Program-made: the position numbers and the translations under genes
Notes under the pieces: generated by a model
Database searches by the model: none
What the model was told of the DNA's origin: nothing
Seen by the model: the letters and a program-made list of their open reading frames with translations, nothing else
Part shown: piece after piece, positions 39,318-48,327 of the stretch
How positions within the stretch are numbered: the stretch's first letter is position 1
Layout of the letters: every line of letters begins with the position of its first letter
Source of the DNA: Sinorhizobium sp. 6-70
Lineage (GTDB): Bacteria > Pseudomonadota > Alphaproteobacteria > Rhizobiales > Rhizobiaceae
Length of the DNA stretch: 64,000 bases
NCBI RefSeq assembly: GCF_030124375.1
Contig: NZ_JASKLS010000022.1
Span: 1-64,000 of the forward strand
Direction: 5' to 3'

Positions 39318-40139
39318 ATGACACGCGATATCCAGAGTGCTCCCGCAAAAGGTGAGCCTGTGCTGCGTCTTCGCGGCATATCCAAGAATTTTGGCGCCGT
39401 ATCCGCACTCACCGACATCGAGCTCGACGTCAACGCGGGCGAAGTCGTCGCGTTGGTGGGAGACAACGGCGCCGGCAAGTCGACGCTCGTCAAGATCCTC
39501 GCCGGCGTGCATCAACCATCCGCGGGCACGATCGAGTTCTGCGGGGAAGGCGTGACGCTCGACAATCCCGCAAAGGCGCTTGGCCTCGGGATTGCGACGG
39601 TCTTCCAGGACCTGGCGCTGTGCGAAAATCTCGATGTCGTCGCGAACCTGTTCCTCGGCCACGAACTGGCCCCCTGGCAACTCGACGAAGTCGCGATGGA
39701 AGTGCGCGCCTGGACGCTTCTGCGGGAGCTGGCCGCGCGCATCCCGTCCGTGCGCCAGCCGATCGCGTCGCTCTCCGGCGGCCAGCGCCAGACGGTGGCG
39801 ATCGCGCGCTCGCTGCTGTTGGATCCCAAGCTCATCATGCTCGATGAGCCGACGGCGGCACTCGGCGTCGCCCAGACCGCCGAAGTCCTCAACCTGATCG
39901 AACGCGTCCGCGACCGCGGGCTCGGCGTGATCATCATCAGCCACAACATGGAAGACGTGCGCGCGGTGGCGGATCGCATCGTCGTGCTGCGGCTTGGCCG
40001 GAACAACGGCGTCTTCCTGCCGGACGCGTCCAACCATGACCTCGTAACCGCGATCACCGGTGCCACGGAGAACGCCGTTTCGCGCCGGCTCGACCGCAAG
40101 ACCGGCCTCGCCAACGAGCAGAGCGGAGGAGCCGCATGA
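39318..40139 (+). CDS. CUT2 ABC transporter ATP-binding protein, single domain
   Basis: This 273-residue ATPase has Walker A GDNGAGKST, signature LSGGQRQ and Walker B LIMLDEPTAAL. Most CUT2 systems use a double-length RbsA-type ATPase; this one has a single nucleotide-binding domain, as in the rhizobial fructose importer FrcA. Two of them should therefore work as a dimer. The frame extends back to 39057 but that part is repeat DNA. The ATG at 39318 after AAAGGCG is the real start. Its stop overlaps the permease start by four bases (ATGA). Confidence 0.9.
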   Translation: MTRDIQSAPAKGEPVLRLRGISKNFGAVSALTDIELDVNAGEVVALVGDNGAGKSTLVKILAGVHQPSAGTIEFCGEGVTLDNPAKALGLGIATVFQDLALCENLDVVANLFLGHELAPWQLDEVAMEVRAWTLLRELAARIPSVRQPIASLSGGQRQTVAIARSLLLDPKLIMLDEPTAALGVAQTAEVLNLIERVRDRGLGVIIISHNMEDVRAVADRIVVLRLGRNNGVFLPDASNHDLVTAITGATENAVSRRLDRKTGLANEQSGGAA

Positions 40140-41398
40140 GCCAGAATCCTTCGAACACCGCTGTCCAGACCCAGCAGAGGCTTGACCGCAGCGATGAACG
40201 TGTGCGCCACGACGAGGGAATCCTCGACATGGTGTGGGGGTTCATCGATCGCGTGCGGTCCGGCGACCTCGGCATGCTGCCGGTCGCGGTAGGCCTCATT
40301 GTCATATCGATCATCTTTTCAGCCCTCAATCCGGTCTTTCTTGCTCCCAACAACCTGGTGAACCTGCTCTTCGATTGCGCCACCGTGGGCGTGATCTCGC
40401 TGGGGATCATCTGCGTGCTGGTGCTGGGCGAAATCGACCTTTCGGTGGGCTCCATGAGCGGCCTCGCCTCGGCGATGGTCGGGGTCCTGTGGGTAAATTC
40501 CGGCTGGCCGATCGCCGCAGCGATCTTCGCGGCGCTTCTGGTCGGCGCCACAGTCGGACTGATCTACGCGACCCTCTACAACCGGCTCGGGATGCCGAGC
40601 TTCATTGCCACGCTCGCTGGTCTTCTCGCGCTGCTGGGCATGCAGCTCTATATCCTCGGGCCGACCGGTTCGATCAACCTGCCGTACGCTTCCTCGCTCG
40701 TCCGCTTCGGACAGATAATGATCATGCCGGACTGGCTCTCCCATACGCTGGCGCTGGTGCCGGGCCTGGTAATGGTCGGCAAGGGTATGCGCACGATGCG
40801 CCAGCGGCAGGCGGCGAACCTCTCCGCGCAGCCACTCGGTGCGCTGATCATCAAGGCGGTCGTGCTTACGGTCGCGCTTGAAGTGGCAGTCTTCTACCTC
40901 AATCTCGGCCGCGGCGTGCCGTGGATGTTCGGCTTGTTCGTCGCTCTTGCCGTGATCCTCAATTACGCGCTGACGCGCACGAAGTGGGGCCGGTCGATGT
41001 TCGCAGTCGGCGGCAACCGGGAGGCCGCGCGCCGGTCGGGCATCAACGTGCGACGGATCTACATGAGCGCCTTCGTTCTCTGCTCCACGCTCGCCACGCT
41101 CGGCGGCATCCTGTCGGCATCACGTCTTGCCTCCTCAAGCCAGCAGGCCGGCACGGGCGACGTCAACCTCAATGCAATCGCTGCGGCCGTCATCGGCGGC
41201 ACCAGCCTCTTCGGCGGGCGTGGCAGCGCCTATTCGGCCCTGCTCGGCATCATCGTCATCCAGGCGATCTCGAACGGCCTGACGCTTCTCAATCTGAGTT
41301 CGTCGCTCCGCTACATGATCACCGGCGGCGTTCTGGCAATCGCAGTCATCGTCGACTCGTTGGCCCGTCGTTCCCGTGTCAGCCACGGACGCGCGTGA
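40136..41398 (+). CDS. CUT2 ABC transporter permease (XylH/FrcC-like)
   Basis: This 420-residue integral membrane protein has about ten to twelve helices. The coupling segment VGGNREAARRSGINVRRIYM and the ending AAAVIGGTSLFGGRGS are typical of RbsC/XylH permeases. It is longer than RbsC and closer in size to XylH. A cytoplasmic N-terminal tail of about 45 residues precedes the first helix. Translational coupling to the ATPase gene (ATGA) shows they form one complex, probably importing ribitol or a related pentitol. Confidence 0.9.
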   Translation: MSQNPSNTAVQTQQRLDRSDERVRHDEGILDMVWGFIDRVRSGDLGMLPVAVGLIVISIIFSALNPVFLAPNNLVNLLFDCATVGVISLGIICVLVLGEIDLSVGSMSGLASAMVGVLWVNSGWPIAAAIFAALLVGATVGLIYATLYNRLGMPSFIATLAGLLALLGMQLYILGPTGSINLPYASSLVRFGQIMIMPDWLSHTLALVPGLVMVGKGMRTMRQRQAANLSAQPLGALIIKAVVLTVALEVAVFYLNLGRGVPWMFGLFVALAVILNYALTRTKWGRSMFAVGGNREAARRSGINVRRIYMSAFVLCSTLATLGGILSASRLASSSQQAGTGDVNLNAIAAAVIGGTSLFGGRGSAYSALLGIIVIQAISNGLTLLNLSSSLRYMITGGVLAIAVIVDSLARRSRVSHGRA

Positions 41399-41425
41399 TC
41401 CAATCTATTGGAAAGGAGTTTTAAA

Positions 41426-42154
41426 ATGGCCGACCTCATGAAAGGCAAAGTCGCCGCCATCACCGGCGCAGCATCGGGCATCGGCCTGGAATGCGCCCGC
41501 ACGCTGCTTGCGGAAGGGGCGAAGGTCGTTCTCATCGATCGCGCGCAGGACAAGCTGGAACAGCTCTGCGCCGAGCTCGGCGACAACGCCCTGCCGCTGG
41601 TCGTCGATCTTCTCAAGCCCGCCGAAGTCTCAGGGATGCTTCCGAGGATCTTGGATATCGCCGGAAAGCTCGACGTTTTCCACGCCAATGCCGGTGCCTA
41701 TATCGGCGGTGCGGTGGCCGAAGGTGACCCGGACGCCTGGGACCGGATGCTGAACCTCAACATCAACGCGGCGTTCCGCTCGGTGCACGCGGTGCTGCCC
41801 TATATGATCGAACAGAAGTCGGGCGACATCCTCTTCACGAGTTCGATTGCGGGCGTTGTCCCCGTCGTCTGGGAGCCGATCTACACGGCATCGAAATTTG
41901 CCGTGCAAGCTTTTGTGCACAGCACGCGGCGACAGGTGGCGCCACATGGCGTACGCGTCGGGGCCGTATTGCCTGGGCCCGTCGTGACGGCACTGCTCGA
42001 CGACTGGCCCAAGGCGAAGATGGAAGAAGCACTTGCCAACGGCAGCCTCATGCAGCCGAAGGAAGTGGCGGATGCGGTGCTCTTCATGCTGACGCGCCCG
42101 CGCAACGTCACGATCCGCGATCTGGTGATCCTGCCCAATAGCGTCGATCTCTAG
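41426..42154 (+). CDS. rbtD: Short-chain dehydrogenase, probable ribitol 2-dehydrogenase
   Basis: This 242-residue classical SDR has the cofactor motif TGAASGIG (near residue 14), the NAG motif in HANAGAYIGG, catalytic serine in FTSSIAG and the YxxxK pair in YTASKFAVQ. It matches my memory of rhizobial ribitol 2-dehydrogenase over its whole length, including the ending VILPNSVDL. It would oxidise ribitol to D-ribulose with NAD. GGAAAGGAG precedes the ATG at 41426, which rules out the frame opening at 41408. It lies between the transporter genes and an FGGY kinase that could phosphorylate the D-ribulose. Confidence 0.82.
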   Translation: MADLMKGKVAAITGAASGIGLECARTLLAEGAKVVLIDRAQDKLEQLCAELGDNALPLVVDLLKPAEVSGMLPRILDIAGKLDVFHANAGAYIGGAVAEGDPDAWDRMLNLNINAAFRSVHAVLPYMIEQKSGDILFTSSIAGVVPVVWEPIYTASKFAVQAFVHSTRRQVAPHGVRVGAVLPGPVVTALLDDWPKAKMEEALANGSLMQPKEVADAVLFMLTRPRNVTIRDLVILPNSVDL

Positions 42155-42199
42155 ATCACGATGATTTAGGTCGGCTCGACCTAAATCATAAACGTGATC
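42154..42199. repeat. Palindromic repeat, family C copy 2
   Basis: ATGATTTAGGTCG (42161-42173) pairs perfectly with CGACCTAAATCAT (42177-42189) around a 3-base loop, and flanking GATCACG/CGTGATC extends the stem after an AAA bulge. It begins at the rbtD stop codon. A decayed copy is at 39099. Confidence 0.85.
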
Positions 42200-42213
42200 G
42201 ATTCTAATAGGTT

Positions 42214-42263
42214 AGAGCGGGATGCAGGCGGAAAACCGCGCACACTTTTCCTCATCCCGCTCT
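42214..42263. repeat. Palindromic repeat module AGAGCGGGATG
   Basis: AGAGCGGGATG (42214-42224) pairs exactly with CATCCCGCTCT (42253-42263), with GCGGAAAACCGC between. It forms the right half of the composite element that starts at 42154. Part of its left arm also ends the copy at 39099. Confidence 0.8.
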
Positions 42264-42331
42264 GATTGCTTCCGACGGCGCGAGGCCCAGGCCTCCGCCG
42301 ATCCACGTTCCTGACTTGCAGGCGGTAGACC

Positions 42332-43963
42332 ATGACCAACAGTTCCCCCGCACGCCCCACGGGCGGCGAACGATATCTCATCGGCGTTGATGTCGGCACC
42401 GGAAGCGCAAGAGCGGGTCTATTCGACCTGACCGGCCGGCTGCTGGCGTCGGGCAAGCGCGATATCACGCTCTTTCGCGAGGCTGGTTCCATCGTGGAGC
42501 AGTCGAGTTCGGAGATCTGGTCTGCCGTCTGCGCAGCCGTTTGCGAGGCGGTTTCCGCTGCAAGCGTCGATCCTGCAAAAGTCGTAAGCATCGGCTTCGA
42601 TGCGACCTGTTCGCTCGTCGTCCTTGGCGATGACGGGCGGTCCCTTCCGGTCGGACCGTCGGAGGACGCTCAGCGCGATATCATCGTCTGGATGGACCAC
42701 CGCGCCGTTGACCAGGCGGAGCGCATCAACGCCAAGGGTCACGCTGTGCTGCGCTATGTCGGCGGGCGCATATCGCCCGAGATGGAGACGCCGAAGCTTC
42801 TCTGGTTGCGCGAAAATCGTCCTCGCGTCTTCGATGCCGCCTGGCAATTCTTCGACCTTGCGGATTTCCTGACCTGGCGGGCAACGGGCGACCTTGCCCG
42901 TTCGACCTGCACGGTGACGTGCAAGTGGACCTATCTCGCGCACGAGAAGCGCTGGGATCCGGATTATTTTCGCGCGATCGGCCTTGGCCAACTCGCGGAT
43001 GAAGACTTCGTGCGCATAGGTCAGCGCGTCGTGGAGCCGGGCACGCCGGTTGGAAACGGGCTGACGGACCGCGCCGCCGAGGAGTTGGGTCTCGCAGCCG
43101 GCACACCGGTCGGAGCCGGCATGATCGACGCCCACGCCGGCGGCATCGGAACGGTCGGCGTTGATGGCCCCCCCGAGAGCAACCTTGGCTATGTCTTCGG
43201 AACTTCCTCCTGCACGATGACGTCTACGTCGGAGCCGGTTTTCGTGCCCGGCGTGTGGGGACCTTACTATTCGGCAATGGTGCCGGGGATGTGGCTGAAC
43301 GAGGGCGGCCAGTCCGCCGCGGGCGCTGCGATCGAGCAGCTTCTGTCTTTCCACCCGGCGGCCGGCGAGGCGCTGGAGCTCGCAGGACGACGCGGCCTCT
43401 CGCTGCCGGTCCTGTTGGCGGAGCTTGCCGCGCAGAAAGTCCAGACGCTGTCGGACGCGGTGGAACTGGCCGGCGGAATCCACGTCGTTCCGGAATTTCT
43501 CGGCAACCGTGCGCCGTTTGCCGATCCGCATGCTCGCGCGGTCGTCGCCGGGCTCGGCATGGAGAGGGATCTCGACAATCTCGTGTCGCTCTACGTGGCC
43601 GGACTATGTGGTATCGGTTACGGGCTGCGTCAGATCATCGATACGCAGGCTTCGTCCGGCGCTCTGATTGACAAGATCGTCATCAGCGGGGGGGCGGGCC
43701 AGCTTGATCTCGTCCGCCAGTTGCTCGCGGACGCGACCGGGAAGCCGGTTCTGGCGACGCGCTCCGAAGAGCCTGTGCTTCTCGGAGCGGCCATCCTCGG
43801 AAGCGTGGCGGCAGGCGAGTTCCCGGACGTTCGCTCGGCGATGGCAGGGCTTTCCGGCACGGATCGCAGCTACGTGCCTGCCGGCGGTGAAATCGCGGCA
43901 CTTCATGCGCTGAGATACGATGCCTTCAGGAAGCTCCAGTCGCTGGCGCGGGAGATCCGGTAG
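42332..43963 (+). CDS. FGGY carbohydrate kinase, probable D-ribulokinase
   Basis: This 543-residue FGGY-family kinase has the N-terminal phosphate-binding segment GVDVGTGSARAGLFDLTG, the substrate segment GFDATCSLVVL, the probable catalytic aspartate in GAGMIDAHAGGIG and the C-terminal ATP-site segment ISGGAGQLDLVRQLLAD. Features such as VWMDHRA-like IVWMDHRA place it with YDR109C/FGGY-type pentulose kinases. With the ribitol-dehydrogenase-like SDR upstream, phosphorylation of D-ribulose to D-ribulose 5-phosphate is the expected step, linking ribitol to the pentose phosphate pathway. Confidence 0.86.
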   Translation: MTNSSPARPTGGERYLIGVDVGTGSARAGLFDLTGRLLASGKRDITLFREAGSIVEQSSSEIWSAVCAAVCEAVSAASVDPAKVVSIGFDATCSLVVLGDDGRSLPVGPSEDAQRDIIVWMDHRAVDQAERINAKGHAVLRYVGGRISPEMETPKLLWLRENRPRVFDAAWQFFDLADFLTWRATGDLARSTCTVTCKWTYLAHEKRWDPDYFRAIGLGQLADEDFVRIGQRVVEPGTPVGNGLTDRAAEELGLAAGTPVGAGMIDAHAGGIGTVGVDGPPESNLGYVFGTSSCTMTSTSEPVFVPGVWGPYYSAMVPGMWLNEGGQSAAGAAIEQLLSFHPAAGEALELAGRRGLSLPVLLAELAAQKVQTLSDAVELAGGIHVVPEFLGNRAPFADPHARAVVAGLGMERDLDNLVSLYVAGLCGIGYGLRQIIDTQASSGALIDKIVISGGAGQLDLVRQLLADATGKPVLATRSEEPVLLGAAILGSVAAGEFPDVRSAMAGLSGTDRSYVPAGGEIAALHALRYDAFRKLQSLAREIR

Positions 43964-44039
43964 GCCCGTCTCGATCCCGGCGGGTGAAGCGACTGCAGGC
44001 GGCTGCTTCCATGCACCATTTCGGCTCCCGCGGCGGGCC

Positions 44040-45062
44040 TCAGCGCCACCCGAGAACGGGAGCGATGTGGGTGAGGATCGCCTCTATGACATGCGCGTTA
44101 TAGTCGACGCCAAGCTGGTTGGGGACGGTCAGGAGCAGCGTATCGGCCTCCGCGATCGCCTCGTCCTTCGCGAGTTCCTCAACGAGGACGTCCGGCTCGC
44201 CGGCGTAGCTCCGACCGAAAATCGCGCGGGTCTTCTCGTCGATGAAGCCGATCTTGTCCTCATCCTGACCGCCTCGTCCGAAGTAGGCGCGGTCGCGGTC
44301 GTCCACCAATGCGAAGATGCTGCGGCTGACTGACACCCGTGGCTCGCGCTCGTGGCCTGCCGCCTTCCATGCCTCGCGGAACGCGCGGATCTGGTCGGCC
44401 TGCTGCACATGGAAGGGAAGGCGGGTCTCGTCATCCTTGAGTGTGGAACTCTGCAAATTCATGCCCAGCTTGGCTGCCCAAACGGCAGTGGCGTTGGAGC
44501 TGGCGCCCCACCAGATCCGTTCGCGCAGCCCCTCCGAGTGCGGCTCGATACGCAGCAAGCCGGGAGGATTGGGAAACATCGGTCGTGGATTGGGTTGAGC
44601 AAAGCCTTCGCCGCGCAGCACATCGAGCAGGACCTCTGCATGGCGCCGCGCCATGTCGGCGTCGGTGCTGCCCTCGGGTGGCTGGTAGCCGAAGTAACGC
44701 CATCCGTCGATGACCTGCTCGGGCGAACCGCGACTGATCCCAAGCTGCAGGCGCCCGCCGGCGATGATGTCGGCCGCACCCGCATCCTCGGCCATGTACA
44801 TCGGGTTTTCGTAGCGCATGTCGATGACCGCTGTGCCGATCTCGATGCGGCTTGTCTTCGCGCCGATCGCCGAAAGCAGCGGGAATGGCGAGGCCAATTG
44901 GCGTGCGAAGTGATGCACGCGAAAATACGCCCCGTCGGCGCCGAGCTCCTCGGCAGCGACGGCGAGATCGATGGACTGCAGCAGCGCGTCGGACGCCGAG
45001 CGCGTCTCCGAGTGCGGCGAGGGCGACCAGTGCCCGAACGAGAGAAAGCCGATCTTCTTCAT
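44040..45062 (-). CDS. LLM class flavin-dependent oxidoreductase
   Basis: This 340-residue luciferase-like monooxygenase has a TIM-barrel plan with the segments SIDLAVAAEELGADGAYFRV, IEIGTAVIDM and GRLQLGISRGSPEQ. Such enzymes use FMNH2 or F420H2 delivered from elsewhere. The insertion region is short and the substrate cannot be predicted. It converges with the kinase gene over a 76-base gap and stands alone in its orientation; the next gene on the same strand ends 149 bases upstream. A single regulated gene is likely. Confidence 0.88.
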   Translation of the reverse strand: MKKIGFLSFGHWSPSPHSETRSASDALLQSIDLAVAAEELGADGAYFRVHHFARQLASPFPLLSAIGAKTSRIEIGTAVIDMRYENPMYMAEDAGAADIIAGGRLQLGISRGSPEQVIDGWRYFGYQPPEGSTDADMARRHAEVLLDVLRGEGFAQPNPRPMFPNPPGLLRIEPHSEGLRERIWWGASSNATAVWAAKLGMNLQSSTLKDDETRLPFHVQQADQIRAFREAWKAAGHEREPRVSVSRSIFALVDDRDRAYFGRGGQDEDKIGFIDEKTRAIFGRSYAGEPDVLVEELAKDEAIAEADTLLLTVPNQLGVDYNAHVIEAILTHIAPVLGWR

Positions 45063-45210
45063 GGTTGTGCAGCCCGTGATGTTGCAGCCATTGCTTCATG
45101 GCACAAATCCGGCGCGGGATATAGGCATGCCATGCGCCGTCGCGCCCCGCACTGAGCGCGGGGGGCCTGCCAAGGCGATCCGAACAGATGATGTACCGCC
45201 CGACAGCCGC

Positions 45211-46269
45211 TCAAGTATCCGGCAGGGTGAATACGGGGCAGGGCGTCGCGATGCCGCGTAACACGTGTTCGCCGAGCGGCACCAGCGGCGTGGTGGTCTC
45301 GGCGGCGACCGCGCCCGAGATCAGCACCGACTGGCCAAGCGGCCGGCACAGCCCCTCCAGCCGGCTGACCAGGTTGACCGCCGGGCCGATGGCGGTGAAA
45401 TCCAGCCGGTCGGCCGCACCGATATTGCCCCACAATATCTCGCCGAGATGCAGCGCCACCCCGAAGGGCAGCGGCGGGAGTCCTTGCGCCTCACGCGTGG
45501 CATCGAGATGGGCCATGCCGGCGCGCGCCGCGACGACAGCGCGCAATGCCGCCGCGCAGGCCTCGGCCGGTGTGCCGGAGACCGGAAAGATCGCCAGCAG
45601 GCCATCGCCCATGAACTTCAGCACTTCACCCCCGAAGACGTGAATTGCCCCGGCGACGCGGTCGAACCAGGCATCGAGGGTGGCGATCATCGCCTGGGGT
45701 TCCGTCGCCTCGGACAGGGCGGTGAAGTTGCGCAGGTCGGTACAAAGCAGCACGGCGCGGATGGTCTCTCCGGTGCCCCGACTGAGCGCGCCGGCCTGAA
45801 CCCGGGCGGCGCTACGGCGGCCGAGATAGGCCTCGAGCAGCGTTGTAAGTGCCGCCCGTTCGGTCAAGGCGGCCAAAGGGGCGGCCGCGAAACGTGCGGC
45901 CTGGCACAGCCGGGACCTCTCGGCAGGATCGAATGGTCGGCTGCCGGCCCAGCCCAGCACCAATCTGTCCGGCGCCGGGCCGACCGTGTCCTCCAACACC
46001 GGCCCCAGCGCCGCAAGCCAGTCGTGTCCTGCCTGGTTGGATGGGCTGCCGGCAAAAGCCAGCGCCTCGGTCACCGTCCCGGTCTCCGCTCGCCACAGCC
46101 AGGTGCGGCGGGCGACGATTGGATGCGGCACCGCCATCGTCAGCGCACCGCCGGCCAACGGAAGACCGTCGGCCAGCAGCCGGCGGCCGAGCTCGGCCAA
46201 AAACCGATCCGGGCCGGGCGACGCGCCGGCCTCGTCGACCAGCCAGGCAAGGGGTGCGGGTAGATCCAT
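45211..46269 (-). CDS. Class III adenylate/guanylate cyclase
   Basis: The 352 residues include an N-terminal region of about 160 residues without a recognised domain and a class III nucleotide cyclase domain (about 165-345). Metal-binding aspartates are visible in LLCTDLRNFTALSE and FMGDGLLAIFP, and the transition-state segment is in AIGPAVNLVSRLEGL. No membrane helix is evident, so it is probably cytoplasmic. Rhizobia carry many such cyclases. The N-terminal part may sense a signal. Whether the product is cAMP or cGMP is not certain from motifs alone. Confidence 0.88.
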   Translation of the reverse strand: MDLPAPLAWLVDEAGASPGPDRFLAELGRRLLADGLPLAGGALTMAVPHPIVARRTWLWRAETGTVTEALAFAGSPSNQAGHDWLAALGPVLEDTVGPAPDRLVLGWAGSRPFDPAERSRLCQAARFAAAPLAALTERAALTTLLEAYLGRRSAARVQAGALSRGTGETIRAVLLCTDLRNFTALSEATEPQAMIATLDAWFDRVAGAIHVFGGEVLKFMGDGLLAIFPVSGTPAEACAAALRAVVAARAGMAHLDATREAQGLPPLPFGVALHLGEILWGNIGAADRLDFTAIGPAVNLVSRLEGLCRPLGQSVLISGAVAAETTTPLVPLGEHVLRGIATPCPVFTLPDT

Positions 46270-46519
46270 GGCGCGATCATAGCGTCACGTTCGCTTACCT
46301 GTCATCCGCGCTACAGCGGCGTTTGCTGGGCCGGAGCCGACGCATCGGAAGAACGTTCAGCAAATTCAAAGATCTAAAGCGACTCTTGTCTATCTCGAGA
46401 AACGCGCGAGGCCGTAAGTGGTGGCGCGGGCAGCCGCGCGGGTCTATCATCGATACCTGCCCGACGTTTCTCCGTTTGACCACAGTCGGCCAGCTCATCG
46501 CAACCATTGGGGGAGACCG

Positions 46520-46969
46520 ATGCCTGAGACCCTCGTCGTCCGTCGCGAAACACACATTTCAGCGCCACCCGCCGCGGTGTTCGCCCTGCTGACCGATCCT
46601 GAAAAGATCCTGCGCTGGATGGGAACGGAAGCGGACGTCGAGCCGGAGCCCGGCGGGCTCTATCTCGTCAACGTCACCGGTGCCCGCTTCGCTCGCGGCT
46701 CCTTCCGCGAGGTCGTGCCGGTCCATCGCCTGGTGTACAGCTTCGGTTGGGACGACAGCGAGATCGTGCCGCCGGCGTCGAGCCTTGTCGAGATCGACCT
46801 CATCGAACAGCCGGATGGAACGCTGCTCAGGCTGACCCACAGCGGTCTGCCCAATGCCGAACAGTGCGCAGGCCATGCGGAAGGCTGGGCCCATTATCTC
46901 GACCGGCTGGGCGAGGTTGCGGCCGGGCGCGATCCGGGCCCGGACCCCTGGCACGGCCGCACCGGCTGA
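46520..46969 (+). CDS. SRPBCC/AHSA1-domain protein
   Basis: This 149-residue single-domain protein has a START/Bet v1-like fold. It begins with the strand RRETHISAPPAAVFALLTDP and has LVEIDLIEQPDGTLLRLTHS and the terminal helix AEGWAHYLDRLGEVAA typical of AHSA1 proteins. GGGGGAGACCG precedes the ATG at 46520. Members bind hydrophobic ligands or act as Hsp90 co-factors; most bacterial ones have unknown function. It is a single gene divergent from the cyclase. Confidence 0.85.
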   Translation: MPETLVVRRETHISAPPAAVFALLTDPEKILRWMGTEADVEPEPGGLYLVNVTGARFARGSFREVVPVHRLVYSFGWDDSEIVPPASSLVEIDLIEQPDGTLLRLTHSGLPNAEQCAGHAEGWAHYLDRLGEVAAGRDPGPDPWHGRTG

Positions 46970-47204
46970 CGTACCGAACATTTCCAAGTCGACCTAAACG
47001 CCGTCCCTGTTCCGCGTCCGATTGCATCGAGATCGACGAGTCTTCGCATAAGGCATCTGCGACCGTTGCACGGAGGTCGAAGTCATGCTTCAAGATGGCA
47101 CGTCACGGACATGTGCCAGCCCGGATGCATGTCTTCAATGAGGTCGGCGAGACCGCCAGCCGGCCCAAATTCATATTGGCGGCGGTTCGCCCGAGAGACT
47201 CTCC

Positions 47205-48149
47205 ATGGTACTCAAAGTTGCGGTCCAGATGGACCATATTTCCTCAATCAATATCGCAGGCGATAGCGCCTTTGCCTTGATGCTGGAGGCGCAGGCGCGC
47301 GGACACGAGCTTTATCATTATACTCCCGACCGCCTGGCGATGATCGGCGACAATGTCTTTTGCGCGCTTGAACCGGTGGAAGTGCGCGACGAGAAAGGCA
47401 ACCATTTCGTGCTCGGGGAGAAGCAACGTGCGAACCTCGCTGACGTCGACGTGGTGCTCATGCGCCAGGACCCGCCATTCGACCTGTCCTACATCGCGGC
47501 GACCCATATCCTGGAAAAAATTCATCCCAAGACCCTGGTTGTCAACGATCCGGCTCAAGTGCGCAACGCTCCGGAGAAACTCTTCGTCACGGAGTTCTCG
47601 GATCTGATGCCTCCGACCCTCATCACACGCGACAAGGCGGAAATCGACTTGTTCCGCGCCGAATACGGCGACATCGTCATGAAACCGCTTTTCGGCCACG
47701 GCGGTGCGGCAGTGGTCCGCCTCACCAAGGACGATCTCAACTACGGCTCGCTCTACGACATCTTCGCGACGACCTTCCGTGAGCCTTGGGTCATTCAGCA
47801 GTTCCTGCCGAACGTGAAGCACGGGGACAAGCGCATCCTTCTTGTTGACGGTGAGTTTGCAGGAGCGGTCAACCGTGTGCCGGCGGCCGGCGATCTGCGC
47901 TCCAACATGGTGCGCGGCGGCGCGCCGACCGTCGCTGACCTGACGAAGAAGGAACGGGAAATCTGCGAGCGTCTGGGCCCGTCGCTCCGCGAGAAGGGGC
48001 TTATTCTCGTCGGCATCGACGTCATCGATGACAAGCTCACCGAGATAAACGTGACGGCGCCGACCGGCATCCGTGCGGTAAGGAAGCTTGGTGGCCCGGA
48101 CGTGGCAGCGAAGGTATGGGACGTGCTGGAGGCGAAACGGGCGGGGTGA
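47205..48149 (+). CDS. gshB: Glutathione synthetase
   Basis: This 314-residue ATP-grasp enzyme joins gamma-glutamylcysteine and glycine to make glutathione. The N-terminal domain begins VLKVAVQMDHISSINIAGDS. The ATP-grasp part has DIVMKPLFGHGGAAVVRL, VIQQFLPN, GDKRILLVDG and the magnesium-binding end TEINVTAPTGIRA. In canonical GshB the last segment reads NVTSPT, so the serine is changed to alanine here. No gshA is nearby, and the main copy may be elsewhere in the genome. It stands alone after a 235-base spacer without other features. Confidence 0.9.
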   Translation: MVLKVAVQMDHISSINIAGDSAFALMLEAQARGHELYHYTPDRLAMIGDNVFCALEPVEVRDEKGNHFVLGEKQRANLADVDVVLMRQDPPFDLSYIAATHILEKIHPKTLVVNDPAQVRNAPEKLFVTEFSDLMPPTLITRDKAEIDLFRAEYGDIVMKPLFGHGGAAVVRLTKDDLNYGSLYDIFATTFREPWVIQQFLPNVKHGDKRILLVDGEFAGAVNRVPAAGDLRSNMVRGGAPTVADLTKKEREICERLGPSLREKGLILVGIDVIDDKLTEINVTAPTGIRAVRKLGGPDVAAKVWDVLEAKRAG

Positions 48150-48327
48150 CGGTCTTCTGGTGACATCGCTGCAGAGCCGTTGACGGACGACGCTACCGGA
48201 TGGCTCTGAGGATCTGCAAACGAAATCGAAGAAGACCGGCACCGGGGCGGAAAATCAATCAAAACTAATCATTTTTGCATCAACTGACCGGATGGTAGCG
48301 TGAAGGTCCAGTTCGATTGGATCGCCT

